A DNA stretch of 64,000 nucleotides, taken from assembly GCA_020186115.1 (NCBI GenBank), contig WSYJ01000049.1:1-64000 (forward strand), written 5' to 3'. This stretch comes from Histomonas meleagridis (lineage: Eukaryota > Parabasalia > Tritrichomonadida > Dientamoebidae). Under the pieces are notes generated by a model that was given only the letters and a program-made list of their open reading frames with translations, ran no database searches and had not been told where the DNA came from. Made by a program: the position numbers and the translations under genes. This document shows positions 10,090 through 20,767 of the stretch, piece by piece (within the stretch, counting starts at the first letter, position 1; each line of letters opens with the position of its first letter).

Positions 10090-10683
10090 ATGCAACCTCA
10101 AATCCCAAGAGTCGTCATGATTGGCGATTCTGCTGTTGGTAAAACATCAATCGTAGAACGCTTATGTAAAAATAACTGGAAATCAGATACTGTACCAACA
10201 GTGTCAACATCTTTTTTTGTATTAAAAGGAGACCCAGATAATGAGCATAGTCAAGATATTCAAATATGGGACACAGCTGGAGCAGAGCGTTATCGTGCGC
10301 TCAACAGTGTTTATTACCATAACGCTACTGGAGGAATTTTAGTATTTGATTTAGTTTGTAGAGAATCATTCAATTCATTAAGTTCATGGATCGATGAATT
10401 TTCAGGCCTTGCGCAACCTGGGGCAATAATTGTTGTCGTGGGCAATAAGTTAGATTTGTATGAAACATCTCAAGAAAGAGTTAATCTAGACGAGGCTGAA
10501 AAATGGTGTAAAGTTAAAGGCCTTAAATTTATTGCAACGTCAGCATGTAGTGGAACAGGAATTCAAGAACTTCTTGATTATATCATGTCAGTAATTTCAC
10601 AAAAAGAAATATCATACTTCCCTTCTGCTGTTGCACTAAATAATGCACCTCAAAAAAGTAATAATGGGGGATGTTGCAATTAA
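10090..10683 (+). CDS. Rab-family small GTPase
   Basis: A 197-residue GTPase with all nucleotide-binding motifs: P-loop GDSAVGKTS (12-20), switch II WDTAGAERY (60-68), NKLD (119-122) and SA in TSACSG near 151. The RYRALNSVYYHNATGGILVFD stretch after switch II is Rab-like, close to the Rab5/Rab21/Rab22 group. The C-terminus NNGGCCN carries the paired cysteines that are geranylgeranylated in Rabs. The protein should act on endosomal or other vesicle membranes. AAAAAGTGG ends seven bases before the ATG. The gene is single-exon and intact. The subfamily cannot be fixed. Confidence 0.92.
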   Translation: MQPQIPRVVMIGDSAVGKTSIVERLCKNNWKSDTVPTVSTSFFVLKGDPDNEHSQDIQIWDTAGAERYRALNSVYYHNATGGILVFDLVCRESFNSLSSWIDEFSGLAQPGAIIVVVGNKLDLYETSQERVNLDEAEKWCKVKGLKFIATSACSGTGIQELLDYIMSVISQKEISYFPSAVALNNAPQKSNNGGCCN

Positions 10684-10999
10684 TTTTTGCTTTGTTTCAA
10701 ATAATCATTTTTTGAAATATTAAAATTTCTATCATTAATAAATCCAATGTTTACATAGATTTCATTCTGTGCAATATGTAAAGTGATATCCGACTGTCGG
10801 ATTTGATTATATTCGGGTAGAATTTTGATTAACTAAATATGAATAATATTTGCAAATATTTTCATATCCATTGCGCGTTGGAAAGGCTAGACACTTACTT
10901 TCATTAAAAATATTTTACTTATAAAATTGTAAGTGATACAACCATTGTTTGACAAACTCCTTTTTATTCAATTAAAAATTAATTGATAGCAAATATTTG

Positions 11000-13345
11000 A
11001 CAGGTTCTTTTTTTTTTTTGAAAAGGAACAAACATTGTGTTAATCCCCTACAGCTTCTTAAATCATTATACCAAATAATTTTCAGTATAAATCCCAACTG
11101 TATTGAAAATTGTGCCGATTTGTTAGTCGAAATTTTTGATAATAAATATCCCTTTTCTTTTAATTATGCAATTTGTCAGATTATTTATTCATATCTTATA
11201 ATCAACATTGAAAAGGCAGAACTTTGTTTTGATTTATTAAAAGTTATTCAATCAAAAGAAGAAAATATTAAAGAAGAAACTCAAATTCTGAATATTTTTT
11301 CACAATTTCTTTTAGATTTAAATACGCAAGAATCAAATATCTTGTTGTTACAGATGATTGATAATAATTTAACTGATTTAACGATTCTAGAAAATAGTGA
11401 TTCTTTTTATTTCATTCAGTACAAAGACAAATATGAATATGAACATATCATTAGATTATTAGTAAATAAATCTTGTGTTAATTTAGATGATATTGATTCT
11501 TTTATGGAAGATGATTTTGCACTTCATAAGAAATATGTTAAAGAAGGAGTCAATCCGGATGAAATAGCAACAATAATTCGGAATGATGAAATCGAAAAAC
11601 TTCAAGAAATATCATCACAAAATGGTTTTAATTTTAATCAAACAATTAAACCATCACTTTATGAAAGATGTTCATTTATTAATCAAAAATATGTTTCATT
11701 AATTGATTATGCAGCATTTTTTTCTTCAGTTAAATGTTTTAAATATTTACTTATGAATGGTGTAGAAGTAGAAAATACAGGTAAATATGCAGTTGCAGGT
11801 GGAAATGAAGAAATCATTCATTTATGTGAACAAAATCATTCATCATTTGAAGGTGCATATGAAGCAGCAATTATGTTTCATCGAAATGATGTTTTTCATT
11901 ACCTTTATGAAAATAAACTTGCGCCTGATATTGGTATAACACAAACTCTTTTAGAAAGTAAATGTCTCGAATTTTGTAATTATGAACTTATAGAATTTGT
12001 AGAAACGAACTTTACTGAAAGTAATAATGTTAAAGAGAAAATTTTGTGCGAAATTCCTGCTTTATCTATGAATATATATAACGTTTTATATCTTTATGCA
12101 AAGAAAAAATTATCAGTTAGTAAATTTATAGAATTACGGAATTATGATGTTGCTCAATTTATACTTGATCATAAACTTGTAAACATTTATAAAAAAAATA
12201 ATTATTTAATATATTTCTCGTTGTTTTGATTTTTTTCTTGTTTATTTGTAATCATTGGATTTTTCTGATTGCATTTGAAACATATCTCATGAAAGCATGC
12301 AGAAACGATAAATCAAGAATTGTTAAATTTCTTCTTAATAAGAAAATTAATATAAATGCTAAAACTATTTGTTTTATCTTTTTGTTGTTTTTCAAGATTT
12401 AAATTTTGCTTTTAATTTTTGGAGTTATTTTTACCTATTTACTTGGTTTAAAACATCATTCATAATCCCACAAATGCATCAAGTTCTTCCTTAATTCTGA
12501 ATGTTTTTTTTTAGATATTTAATATTTTTTTAAATTATTTAAGACTGCTATTATGGAAGCATGTAGATATGGAAATTATGAATCCATTAAATTCCTTTTA
12601 CAACAAAATAACATTAATCTTAAGTTAAGAAACATTTATTTATTCATATTTGGTATTTATAAATAAAATTATGCGTTTCAAGTTCATGTTTAATATTTAT
12701 TTATATTATATATAACACCACTTATGATGGCAGCGTTAGGTGGCAATGCCAAAAAATTTAAGTTACTTCTTGAACACGAAGGATTTGATATGAATGATAA
12801 CGATATTTTTTTTATTTTATATATTATTTATTTAATTATTTTGTTGTTATTTCAATATAATATTTTTAAATCAAATAAAATTGTTTTTGACGATGTTATC
12901 AATAATTACCGTATAGAAATTCTTAAAATCATTCTTGAACAAGAAGAATTTGATGTTAACACGAAATCTATTTATTTGTTTTATTTAATATTTGTTTTAA
13001 TAATATGATATTTCAAAATAATATTTGGAAATAATTTAAATTATTTAAAACATCACTTATTTGGGCATCTTCAAATGGTCATACAGAAATAGTCAAATTG
13101 CTTATTAAACATGAAGGAATTGATGTTAATGCTAAAGATATTTATTTGTTTTATTTAATATTGCGGATAAAGCACTTTTTATGACAAATGATATTGAAAT
13201 TATTAAACTGTTCATAATGTATAAAGTTTCGGATATTTTAGATGAAGATATTCAAGTCCTATTGAAAAATGTTTCAGAAGAAGATGCTAATGAAATAATG
13301 AAATTACTTAATAAGAATCCAAATAAGAGATCTGACGTTTATTAG
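11000..13345 (+). pseudogene. DUF3447/ankyrin gene, 5' truncated and partly decayed
   Basis: Same family as 4662-6693. The DUF3447 block (to 12194) includes NDEIEKLQEISSQ, LIDYAAFFSSVKCFKYLLMNGV and AVAGGNEEIIHLCEQNHSSF. No ATG is found at the expected place: the open frame begins only at a TTG after a poly-T run, so the 5' end is lost or frameshifted. Ankyrin blocks follow at 12284-12364, 12548-12631, 12719-12967, 13054-13137 and 13173-13345 (ends TAG). Spacers are 89, 183 (containing a ruined unit), 87, 86 (12968-13053) and 35 nt (13138-13172). A further spacer-like 87-nt stretch inside 12719-12967 is read through in frame. Three separating spacers are 2 modulo 3; the 183-nt and 87-nt ones are not, so no single frame can be rebuilt. 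Confidence 0.7.
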
Positions 13346-13554
13346 TTTTGTTTATGATTTTTTCCGAATATTTGAAAGCTCAAAATAATATTTGTAATCT
13401 TTTTATGTGTTTAAAAAGAAGTTATAAACATATTTAAAAATTTTTGAATTTATAAATAAAATAATATTTTAAGGCAGTTTTTAAGAAACATGAGAATTCA
13501 ATGAATCATTTTTTATACATTTATTAAATTACCCAAAAAATCTAATAACTTAAT

Positions 13555-14205
13555 ATGGAAAACTTTAAATGTGATCTCTCACTTTCTGATTTCAATCAGA
13601 TAAATCAAGATATATTTCAGTCAAAGATTTACTTCGGGACCTCAAATTAGAAAAATCGGGAATTGATGAAGTTCTTCTTGCTGGCGGCTCATCAAAAATA
13701 TTATATATCAAAAAACTATTAAGTGAATTCTTTGGCAAAGCGCCGGTATGTAAGATTGATGTATTTTATACTATGATCATTAGCTGTAGCTATGGGCGCA
13801 TCACTATATGCTAAAACAGTTCAAACACAGCAAGAAAATAAACTAAATGCTCCCGGAGGAATAAAGGAAGTTAAAAATATTTTAGCGCATAACATTGGAA
13901 TAGAAGAAGAAGGTGAAAAAATGCGTGTTGTAATACCAAAATACAAACAAATCCCATATAAACAAATGCCAATTGTAGCTGTACCAAAAAAAGAATATCA
14001 ACGAAATGCAAGAATAAGAGTGTTCATGGGACTCAGAATACACAAGTGACAATACATTACTTTGGGAAATGTTATTGGGAGGATTAAGTTCAAGAGAACG
14101 ACCACAAATTACAATATTATTGGAGGTAACAAAGGATGGGATATTAAACATCTCAGTAAAGGATGATGTGTATAATGAAGAGTATAAAGGATCGGTAAAA
14201 TATTG
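13555..14205 (+). pseudogene. HSP70 fragment with frameshifts
   Basis: Pieces in different frames match the middle of HSP70: ENFKCDLSLSDF; VKDLLRDLKLEKSGIDEVLLAGGSSK (the end of the ATPase domain, normally IDEVVLVGGST); AVAMGASLYA with LAHNIGIEEEGEKMRVVIPK (start of the peptide-binding domain); and LLGGLSSRERPQITILLEVTKDGILNISVKDD. At least three frame changes separate them, and both ends of the normal 650-residue protein are missing. This is a relic of a chaperone gene. Nothing else is visible from here to 14563. Confidence 0.8.
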
Positions 14206-14563
14206 ACTGAAACAATAATATATTTTTGTTGTTTTTGATGTGATGGACATGACATTAGTGGAAATTTGAGATCTTCTTTTCATCGTTTACTGTTATAACA
14301 TTTACTAATGCTGATGTCATATAGTAATGTTCATTTTTCATGTCACAATTCGTTTTTTACCATATTTTTCTGTATTTGCCTGTGGATCAGTATCGCCAAA
14401 GCTGTACAACAAAAAGAGATTGAGATAATCCTTATGAAATGTGTGAAAAACGAACGTTAATTTTGAAGCACAACGATTATTTTCTATTGAAAATTCATTT
14501 TCTCTCAATTTTTGAATACAAAAAATTTGATGTTTCTGCATCAAATTTAACTACTTAATTTAT

Positions 14564-17500
14564 TTATGTTTGAAGAATTTCGTTTTGTATCATATTAATA
14601 ATCGCTTGTGTCAATGGCTTTGCCTTAGTTAACACCTTTATATCGATTTTATTAATGTTAAACTTTACGTGTACCAAAATCTTGAAAGGTGTTGAAAACA
14701 GAGAACCTATAAATATTTCTTCTGCACCTATTCTTTCCACAGTTTTCACGTGTAATGCCTGATTTAAAGTTGCCGATATCATATCCAAACTTATACCATT
14801 ATTATTATTTCTATTTATCGTATAAATCAATTCAGATCCGCCTTGTTTCCAATATTGGCCGAATTTTTGAGTATTACAATTTTCCGGGATTATGAAATTA
14901 CCCAAATTTATAGGCAAAGGTAAATTTGTCATTTGACTATTATTATATTTAATTACGCAATCGAATTTAAACTCAGGGAAACCATTCATATTATGAGGGA
15001 ATTTAAATGTTGTCATATAATATATATTCTTTTGTGGAGGTAATAATGAAATATCTTGTGGATGTGTAATTATATCTTTAATTAATACATTTGGACCATT
15101 CACATCTATACTTAAATTAACTATTGGTGTTTGTTTTGTTGGATTATTTAAGACAATTATTATTGTACCACTATTAGCTGATATTGAACATTTTAATATT
15201 CCACTTTCATATATAGTAGTTAAAGGAGAAAATTGTAAAAATTCTTCGATTTGTTTTGGTAAAGGTTTAGACATTTCATTATTAACTTGTTCCAATCTTT
15301 GATAATCTTCTTCTGTTAAATTATTACCACCATAAGAACTAACTCCATATTTGAAATTAGTATTATATAAATTCTCTGGTTCATTATTTTCATTATAATT
15401 ATAATTTGTAATTTGTCTTTTAATATTACGTTGTTTAGTATTACCAAATAATGATTCTTTCATCTTTTCTTTACGAATATCATTTTGATTTTGTTGAGAT
15501 TTCTTTAATGACAATTGTTTAAATATCGAATTCTTTTGTTCCTTTTGAGTATTCTCATAAGTATTACTATTATTATCATTATAAATATCATTATAATCAT
15601 TAATATCATTTCCTTCAGTAAGTCCATTCTCTCCCCAAACCATTTTAACTCCATTTGTATTTAATGCGATATCTCCTTCTTCTTTATTACCATTACTTTG
15701 TTCATTATTGGCGTCATCTCCATAAACATTTGGTATTGATTGATTATATGAATATTTAATTGTCGACTTCGGAGTAATTAATAAATCTGTTTCACGTTCA
15801 TCTAATGGAATATATTCTTTAAGTCCTTTATTTTCTATTGCATCTTGTACAAAATCATCTAAAAATCGCATTTCAGGATCAAAATCTTCATTAACTTCAT
15901 TGTTCTTAATCGAAGTAATTAATGTTTCTTTATAACTTAATAAGATTAATGCTTCGATACATATCTCTTGTACAATGATTGATTTCGATTGTTTATAATT
16001 CTCAAAGACATCGATAACTTGTTGAGGTATATCTTCTAAATCAACAATAATTAATAAAAGTGAATTCAATATATAATCACGAACACCTTCATATGCATCA
16101 ATTAAATCACATAATAACAAAGAAACATATTGTAAGTCATATTCATCACTTAACTTCGCATATTTCCCAATGATTCGCGATATGATAATGACAAATACAT
16201 TACTTAACTTCTTATAACTTTGGACGACATCAATATATAAATTAACAATTTCTCGTTTCATGTCATCATCACAATTCTCTTCAATAAGTTTTAACACTGA
16301 AAACGCTATGTTTGGATTTATGTTATCGCCGCCTAATACAAACAACTGTTCCATAGTCTTCGCAAACCATAATGGCGTTGGTGAATATTCCATAGCTATT
16401 GACGTGATTCGGTCAATGAGTTCGATTCGAATTCGTTCATTCTTTGTCCGTTGGAAAAATTTCAACATATTCAATATGATAATTTGCGCATTGTTCTCAT
16501 TAGCCATTGCATGTAACAGACCTAATGTACGGAGTCGTATAGTTGCATCCGGATGTTCCAAGCAGTCAATAATTTTCGTTTGGAATTCATCCGCAAAATC
16601 AGGCATCGACTGTAATAATCCCAACCCGATGAAGTTAAGGTTTTGATCTTCTGAAGACATGAACAATGAAACAGCTCCACGTAATTGTGGAATATCAAAT
16701 ATATTTAACTTGATGCATGTTCGAACTGCTTCATAAAGTACAGAAGTAGTGGCTGAGCATTCAGTAGTCCCATTCTGTAATGAGTACACTAACAACGTAA
16801 CGATCTCCTCATTGATTTGGGGCACATGTGGTCCCATCCTCTGAAAAAGTCGGAAGATGTTCGTTAAAATAAACGGCGCGTAGAGCCGCTGGTGGAAGTA
16901 CTCCGTCTTCACTTGGCCTTGCTGAATAGCGTTGACGATGTGGCAGACGTCGGGCAACAAGTCGCATATCTGCCGTATGTTTAATGTGTTTTGTAGGAGT
17001 GTCGAAAAGGTATTGATGACGGCATTGACAATTGATAAATCGGGGTCTGATAAAAGACGAACAAGTTCGGGGAAGTATTCGATGATACAACTCGGGTCTT
17101 TCTTGACGAATGAATGTAAGCACATAACTGCCTTTTGACGAATTAATGGAACGGAATGTGTAAGTGCTTGGCCAACATAACCAATGACCGGTGGAATAAG
17201 ATCAGCTGTGACGAGGTGACAGATTGCTGTGAGTGCTAATGACATTGATGTTGGATGATTTGATGACATATCACGTTGGATGGAATTAATTATCATGATA
17301 AGAATGTCGGACCGGGAATCTAATAACGCGGAACACGCGAGATACCCTAAGGCTTTGGTCATCATTTGACTATCTTGCGTAAGATTTACTGCATGAATCT
17401 CACCAAATGAAATATCATAGCCAAGAAGAGAAAGATGGAGAAGAGAAAGGACATTCTCATAAATGGTGGATATTTTATTGGTGGACTTGGATATGGACTC

Positions 17501-17629
17501 TTTCACTGAGGCCATCCATTCACGAACTATCCCAACCTCTTCCTCGCGGCTCTTGCATTCTCCGATTCTTAAACATATGTTACTGAATTTTTGGCTGAGT
17601 GTGATTTTTTTGACCCCGTGATGAAACAT
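14564..17629 (-). CDS. adaptor protein complex large subunit (AP-4 epsilon-like adaptin)
   Basis: A 1021-residue alpha/gamma/epsilon-type adaptin, the large chain of a clathrin-associated or related coat adaptor. The N-terminal 600 residues are HEAT/armadillo helices. KSREEEVGIVREWMASVK, LLGYDISFGEIHAVNLTQ and ALGYLACSALLDSRSDILIMIINSIQRDM correspond to the conserved trunk start of large adaptins, and the GYDxSFGxIHA form is closest to AP-4 epsilon. A long Asn-rich hinge (about 620-780) leads to a C-terminal ear-like beta region (about 800-1021). The start at 17629 gives the expected N-terminus; ACGTTAG lies upstream near 17693. The gene is uninterrupted, and GC is higher over the first third. 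Confidence 0.85.
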   Translation of the reverse strand: MFHHGVKKITLSQKFSNICLRIGECKSREEEVGIVREWMASVKESISKSTNKISTIYENVLSLLHLSLLGYDISFGEIHAVNLTQDSQMMTKALGYLACSALLDSRSDILIMIINSIQRDMSSNHPTSMSLALTAICHLVTADLIPPVIGYVGQALTHSVPLIRQKAVMCLHSFVKKDPSCIIEYFPELVRLLSDPDLSIVNAVINTFSTLLQNTLNIRQICDLLPDVCHIVNAIQQGQVKTEYFHQRLYAPFILTNIFRLFQRMGPHVPQINEEIVTLLVYSLQNGTTECSATTSVLYEAVRTCIKLNIFDIPQLRGAVSLFMSSEDQNLNFIGLGLLQSMPDFADEFQTKIIDCLEHPDATIRLRTLGLLHAMANENNAQIIILNMLKFFQRTKNERIRIELIDRITSIAMEYSPTPLWFAKTMEQLFVLGGDNINPNIAFSVLKLIEENCDDDMKREIVNLYIDVVQSYKKLSNVFVIIISRIIGKYAKLSDEYDLQYVSLLLCDLIDAYEGVRDYILNSLLLIIVDLEDIPQQVIDVFENYKQSKSIIVQEICIEALILLSYKETLITSIKNNEVNEDFDPEMRFLDDFVQDAIENKGLKEYIPLDERETDLLITPKSTIKYSYNQSIPNVYGDDANNEQSNGNKEEGDIALNTNGVKMVWGENGLTEGNDINDYNDIYNDNNSNTYENTQKEQKNSIFKQLSLKKSQQNQNDIRKEKMKESLFGNTKQRNIKRQITNYNYNENNEPENLYNTNFKYGVSSYGGNNLTEEDYQRLEQVNNEMSKPLPKQIEEFLQFSPLTTIYESGILKCSISANSGTIIIVLNNPTKQTPIVNLSIDVNGPNVLIKDIITHPQDISLLPPQKNIYYMTTFKFPHNMNGFPEFKFDCVIKYNNSQMTNLPLPINLGNFIIPENCNTQKFGQYWKQGGSELIYTINRNNNNGISLDMISATLNQALHVKTVERIGAEEIFIGSLFSTPFKILVHVKFNINKIDIKVLTKAKPLTQAIINMIQNEILQT

Positions 17630-17997
17630 CGAGTTTATAAACTAAACCTCTCAATTTTTGACAGAACACATTGGATAAACGGTCGAATGAGGACGTTAGA
17701 AGTATTAAAATGATTTAATTGAACCAAAGATTTAAGACACCAACTAAACAATGGATGACACTTATTGAGCACAATATTTTTGATCAGAAAACAGATAAAA
17801 ATTTATAGCTTAAAGATTTATTATTTGTTGAATTGATTTTCTGATTAATCAGTAAATGCTATTTGTTGTTATAGAGATCTTTATATTCTTCTTTTTTAAA
17901 AAAAAAATTTGGTACTTTCATTCCATTCTTTTAATTTTTAATGATTTACTTGAAATTTGAAATTTCAAAAAAAAATTTAACAAAAAATGGAAAAAAT
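17630..17997. other. intergenic
   Basis: AT-rich with no supported gene. It holds the adaptin promoter region and, at 17991-17996, the A-run that reads as a T-run terminator for the minus-strand tRNA-like gene. Confidence 0.4.
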
Positions 17998-18102
17998 ATT
18001 GATGCAAGGAATCGAACCTTGATTACGCTACTCATTTTCACATTCAAAATTGAAGTGATTACAAATAAGAAATGCGTGCCCTACCCATTAGACGACATCA
18101 AT
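17998..18102 (-). tRNA. tRNA-like Pol III gene, copy 1, with probable intron
   Basis: In transcript sense the 105-nt unit begins ATTGATG and ends CATCAAT, a perfect 7-bp acceptor stem. GTCT/GGGC forms the D stem around AATGGGTA. The T arm CAAGG-TTCGATT-CCTTG is perfect and contains an exact B box, GGTTCGATTCC. A TTTTTT terminator follows. The anticodon region is about 30 nt longer than normal, so an intron is likely, but I could not fold a clean anticodon stem and assign no amino acid. This copy lies just outside the left arm of the large inverted repeat. It differs from the other two copies mainly in the extra segment. Confidence 0.6.
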
Positions 18103-18784
18103 TTTATTAAAATTTTGCATTTGCTTTATTTCATATCATGTCGTTGAACAAACTTTTTTATGGTGATCATTCAAATATTTTTTTTAAAACAAATATTGAA
18201 ATTTTCTTTGTTGTGTTTAAAATGTAAGACATGATTTGGATATTGCAACAATTATAAATATTAAATGTAATATTTCAAAACTACTACGAACTCTTCTACA
18301 AAGTTTTGACATATGTAATATGTGGTTTTTGCAATATATGTAATCTATCTGATGATATCAATATTTTGTTTACTTTTTTATATAGAGTCGCCAATAAGTA
18401 ATAATATTCCAGAAACAAATCATATTGCAAAAAACATTAATATATATAAATTAGATTTATTCATAAAAAATATAGAAAAATAAATTCTATAGAAGATTCA
18501 AAATGAATTAATTATAGTTTTAGTCTATAGATCAAATATTATGAATTAGTCTCGTTAGAATATTTTTCTAGAACTCAAAACATCGTGTTGAAGATTTCAT
18601 TTTCAAGATTACTATTTAAATAAATATAATGGAAAAGAAAGCGGAGTTATTATGTTCCGAAACACATTTAGAAATAAAAATGTATTTTGTGTTTTAGTTT
18701 TTGGTATAATTTTTCATTTTTATGTAGTTGTGAATTTAGATATTTCATTATTTCTTTCCTATAAAAATAAATTTCAAATAAAAT

Positions 18785-19255
18785 ATATTAATATTATTAG
18801 AATTAACTTTAATTCCTTCTTGTTTATGAAGTAATTTAGATATTTCTAATTTACCAATTTCAGATGCTTTCATAAGTACTGTCTCAAATTTGACAATTAT
18901 CAATTTAGTTCATTATGCATTTTATTGAAAAAAAGAAGCCAACATTTTATATACAAATTATTTAGAAACAATCCAAATTAAAGAAGAAGAAATATCTCAA
19001 AATTATTTAATTTTTTGCTAGCTATATTCGTACATTAATACCAATTCACAAGAAGCATTTTATTTAATTAAATAAGAGAAAATGATAGAACGAAATTTAA
19101 TTGATTCTAATATTACAAAATATTTTATACATTATAAAAATTAAACAAACGGCATGTTCAATTCATCATTTAAAGATGCATATAAAATATTATTTGAATC
19201 CCATCAAAATGATATCTCTAAATATATTTAAGAAAATAAAAATGTGAAACAAAAT
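18785..19255. pseudogene. DUF3447/ankyrin relics in the left arm
   Basis: On the minus strand near 18800-18892 one ankyrin unit can be read (LMKASEIGKLEISKLLHKQEGIKV). On the plus strand 18970-19250 carries broken pieces of a DUF3447 exon (IKEEEISQNYL; QEAFYLI; MIERNLIDSNITKYF; SSFKDAYKILFESHQNDISKYI) with stops between them. The two pieces point in opposite directions, so this is rearranged debris. The right arm has the same debris at about 40640-41095. Confidence 0.6.
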
Positions 19256-19329
19256 GACATTAATATGAAATTCAGATTAATATTTCGATATTCTAAAATA
19301 ATATTTGGAAATTATTTGTTGTCTATACA

Positions 19330-19690
19330 TTAAATGTAAACATTAACAGGGCCACTAGTCTAAGTGCTGACAGTATTACTTATTATGTCTTAAGTTATAA
19401 AGGTCAAACAAAACAAACAGAAAATGCAGCATGTGCATCACCGTTTTGCTTGAAATAATGAAATTTAATAACTTCGGAAAAGATGAACTTGGAATATAAG
19501 TTTCAGATAAGTCTATTTCATTAAGAAATGCTATAGTCGATATAAATAATTAAGATAATGGAGTATTACATCAGTCGGTATTCAATACAAAAAATACACC
19601 ATTTACTTCAGTAGAAAATTAACGATAATTTGAATGAATTGAATTTCATTTTTATCTCTTTTTATTTAATTTTTACATAAAATTTTAAAT
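19330..19690. other. unassigned stretch in the left arm
   Basis: No intact gene. Around 19340-19455 a short open stretch reads SADSITYYVLSYKGQTKQTENAACASPFCLK and stops. It could be a scrap of a surface-protein gene, but no family is recognisable. Confidence 0.3.
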
Positions 19691-19723
19691 TTCAACAAAA
19701 AATTAACAAAAAATGGAAAAAAT

Positions 19724-19827
19724 ATTGATGCAAGGAATCGAACCTTGATTACGCTACTCGTTTTCACATTCAGAAATGAAGTGATTGAAATAAGAAATGC
19801 GTGCCCTACCCATTAGACGACATCAAT
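19724..19827 (-). tRNA. tRNA-like Pol III gene, copy 2
   Basis: 104 nt with the same acceptor stem, D arm and exact B box as copy 1, and a T-run terminator. About 60 bp on each side is also shared with copy 1 (TTGCATTTGCTTTATTTCATATC upstream in transcript sense), so a unit larger than the gene was duplicated directly, 1.7 kb apart. The anticodon is not assigned. Confidence 0.6.
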
Positions 19828-19989
19828 TACATTAAAATTTTGCATTTGCTTTATTTCATATCATGTCGTTGAACAAACTTTTTTATGGTGATAATTAAAA
19901 TATTTTTTTTTTAAAACAAAAACACATTGTTTGAGTTTAAATAAAAAAATTTTTTTTATTAGTTATCTACATTTCTACTCGTCGAACAG

Positions 19990-20080
19990 TATCATTTCAA
20001 TCATACCTTAATTTTCCAGAAGGTTGTGGTAACATTAAAATCGTTAAATTACTTTTTAAGAATGAAGTTATAAACATTTT
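19990..20080 (+). pseudogene. single ankyrin unit fused to the cyclin fragment
   Basis: CCAGAAGGTTGTGGTAACAT and the following bases read GCGNIKIVKLLFKNEVIN, an ankyrin-like helix pair, then run directly into the cyclin fragment at 20081. It marks a recombination junction present in both arms. Confidence 0.5.
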
Positions 20081-20238
20081 ACAAAGCTACAGATTTACAA
20101 CCAATTGTTAATAAGATATTAACATCTGTAAAGAAGATTAAATCATCAAAACTCAATACATTAGAGAAGAAATATGCACATAGTCGTCTTTGTAGTGTTA
20201 GTTTAAAGTCACTTCCTATATCATTATCTGTTGAATAA
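20081..20238 (+). pseudogene. 3' fragment of cyclin B gene (left arm)
   Basis: Encodes TDLQPIVNKILTSVKKIKSSKLNTLEKKYAHSRLCSVSLKSL.. to the same stop as the full cyclin at 41873-42853, essentially identical over the last 50 codons. The upstream part is absent and is replaced by an ankyrin scrap. It lies convergent to thioredoxin, as the full cyclin does to a thioredoxin remnant at 41738. Confidence 0.9.
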
Positions 20239-20331
20239 AATATTTTATTTATAATAAATTTTCTTTTTCTTTCATTATTTTATAAAAGAATTTGTTATTC
20301 AAAAGAAAATATTTTTTTCATTTTATGACGT

Positions 20332-20679
20332 TTATAAAAGTTTATCAATTAATTCCTTGATCTTTGGAACATTCGCTCCAATGACTTTCCCGATTGGAAC
20401 TGTGTCATCAACTTTTTCATTCTTTTTAAAAAACTTAACATCTGGAATAAGATCAACTCCAAATTCATATGAAAATTCTGGTGACTTATCAACATTTACT
20501 TTAAGGAATTCGACGTTAGGATATTGTTTAGCTATTTCTGGTAATGCTTTCCCAACAACTTGACAAGGACCACACCAATCTGCATAAAAATCTAGTACAA
20601 CAAGATTACTCGATTTTTTGATGATGTTTTTCAAATCTTCTTTCGTGCCTGAAAAATGTTTTAAATTTGGGAGTGACAT
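20332..20679 (-). CDS. thioredoxin
   Basis: A complete 115-residue thioredoxin, a cytosolic disulfide reductase. The active site WCGPC is at residues 35-39 inside VVLDFYADWCGPCQ. The downstream FLKVNVDKSPEFSYEFGVDLIPDVKFFKKNEKV follows the fold, but the usual cis-Pro motif (PT) reads IPDV here. The last helix ends with IKELIDKLL. Length is normal for the family. Upstream, CAAACAAACATTGT (20721-20734) is shared with the TTLL/Asn-rich promoter at 22280. It is the intact copy; the right arm has a frameshifted duplicate at 39200-39555. Confidence 0.93.
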   Translation of the reverse strand: MSLPNLKHFSGTKEDLKNIIKKSSNLVVLDFYADWCGPCQVVGKALPEIAKQYPNVEFLKVNVDKSPEFSYEFGVDLIPDVKFFKKNEKVDDTVPIGKVIGANVPKIKELIDKLL

Positions 20680-20767
20680 TTCTTTTTTGAGTTTCTTATT
20701 TCTTATTTCTTACTCATCGTCAAACAAACATTGTCAATATTAAAAAATTCATTTTATATTTTATATT

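Noticed and set aside
13882-14283. Minus-strand 133-residue ORF
   Set aside because: It is the complement of the HSP70 relic; the plus-strand matches explain the sequence.
16260-17138. ORFs opposite or out of frame within the adaptin gene
   Set aside because: They are shadows of a long, well-supported coding frame.
18652-18834. Short 60-residue ORF, mirrored at 41053-41235
   Set aside because: Low-complexity Phe/Ile/Asn-rich translation overlapping an ankyrin relic on the other strand; no start context or family.
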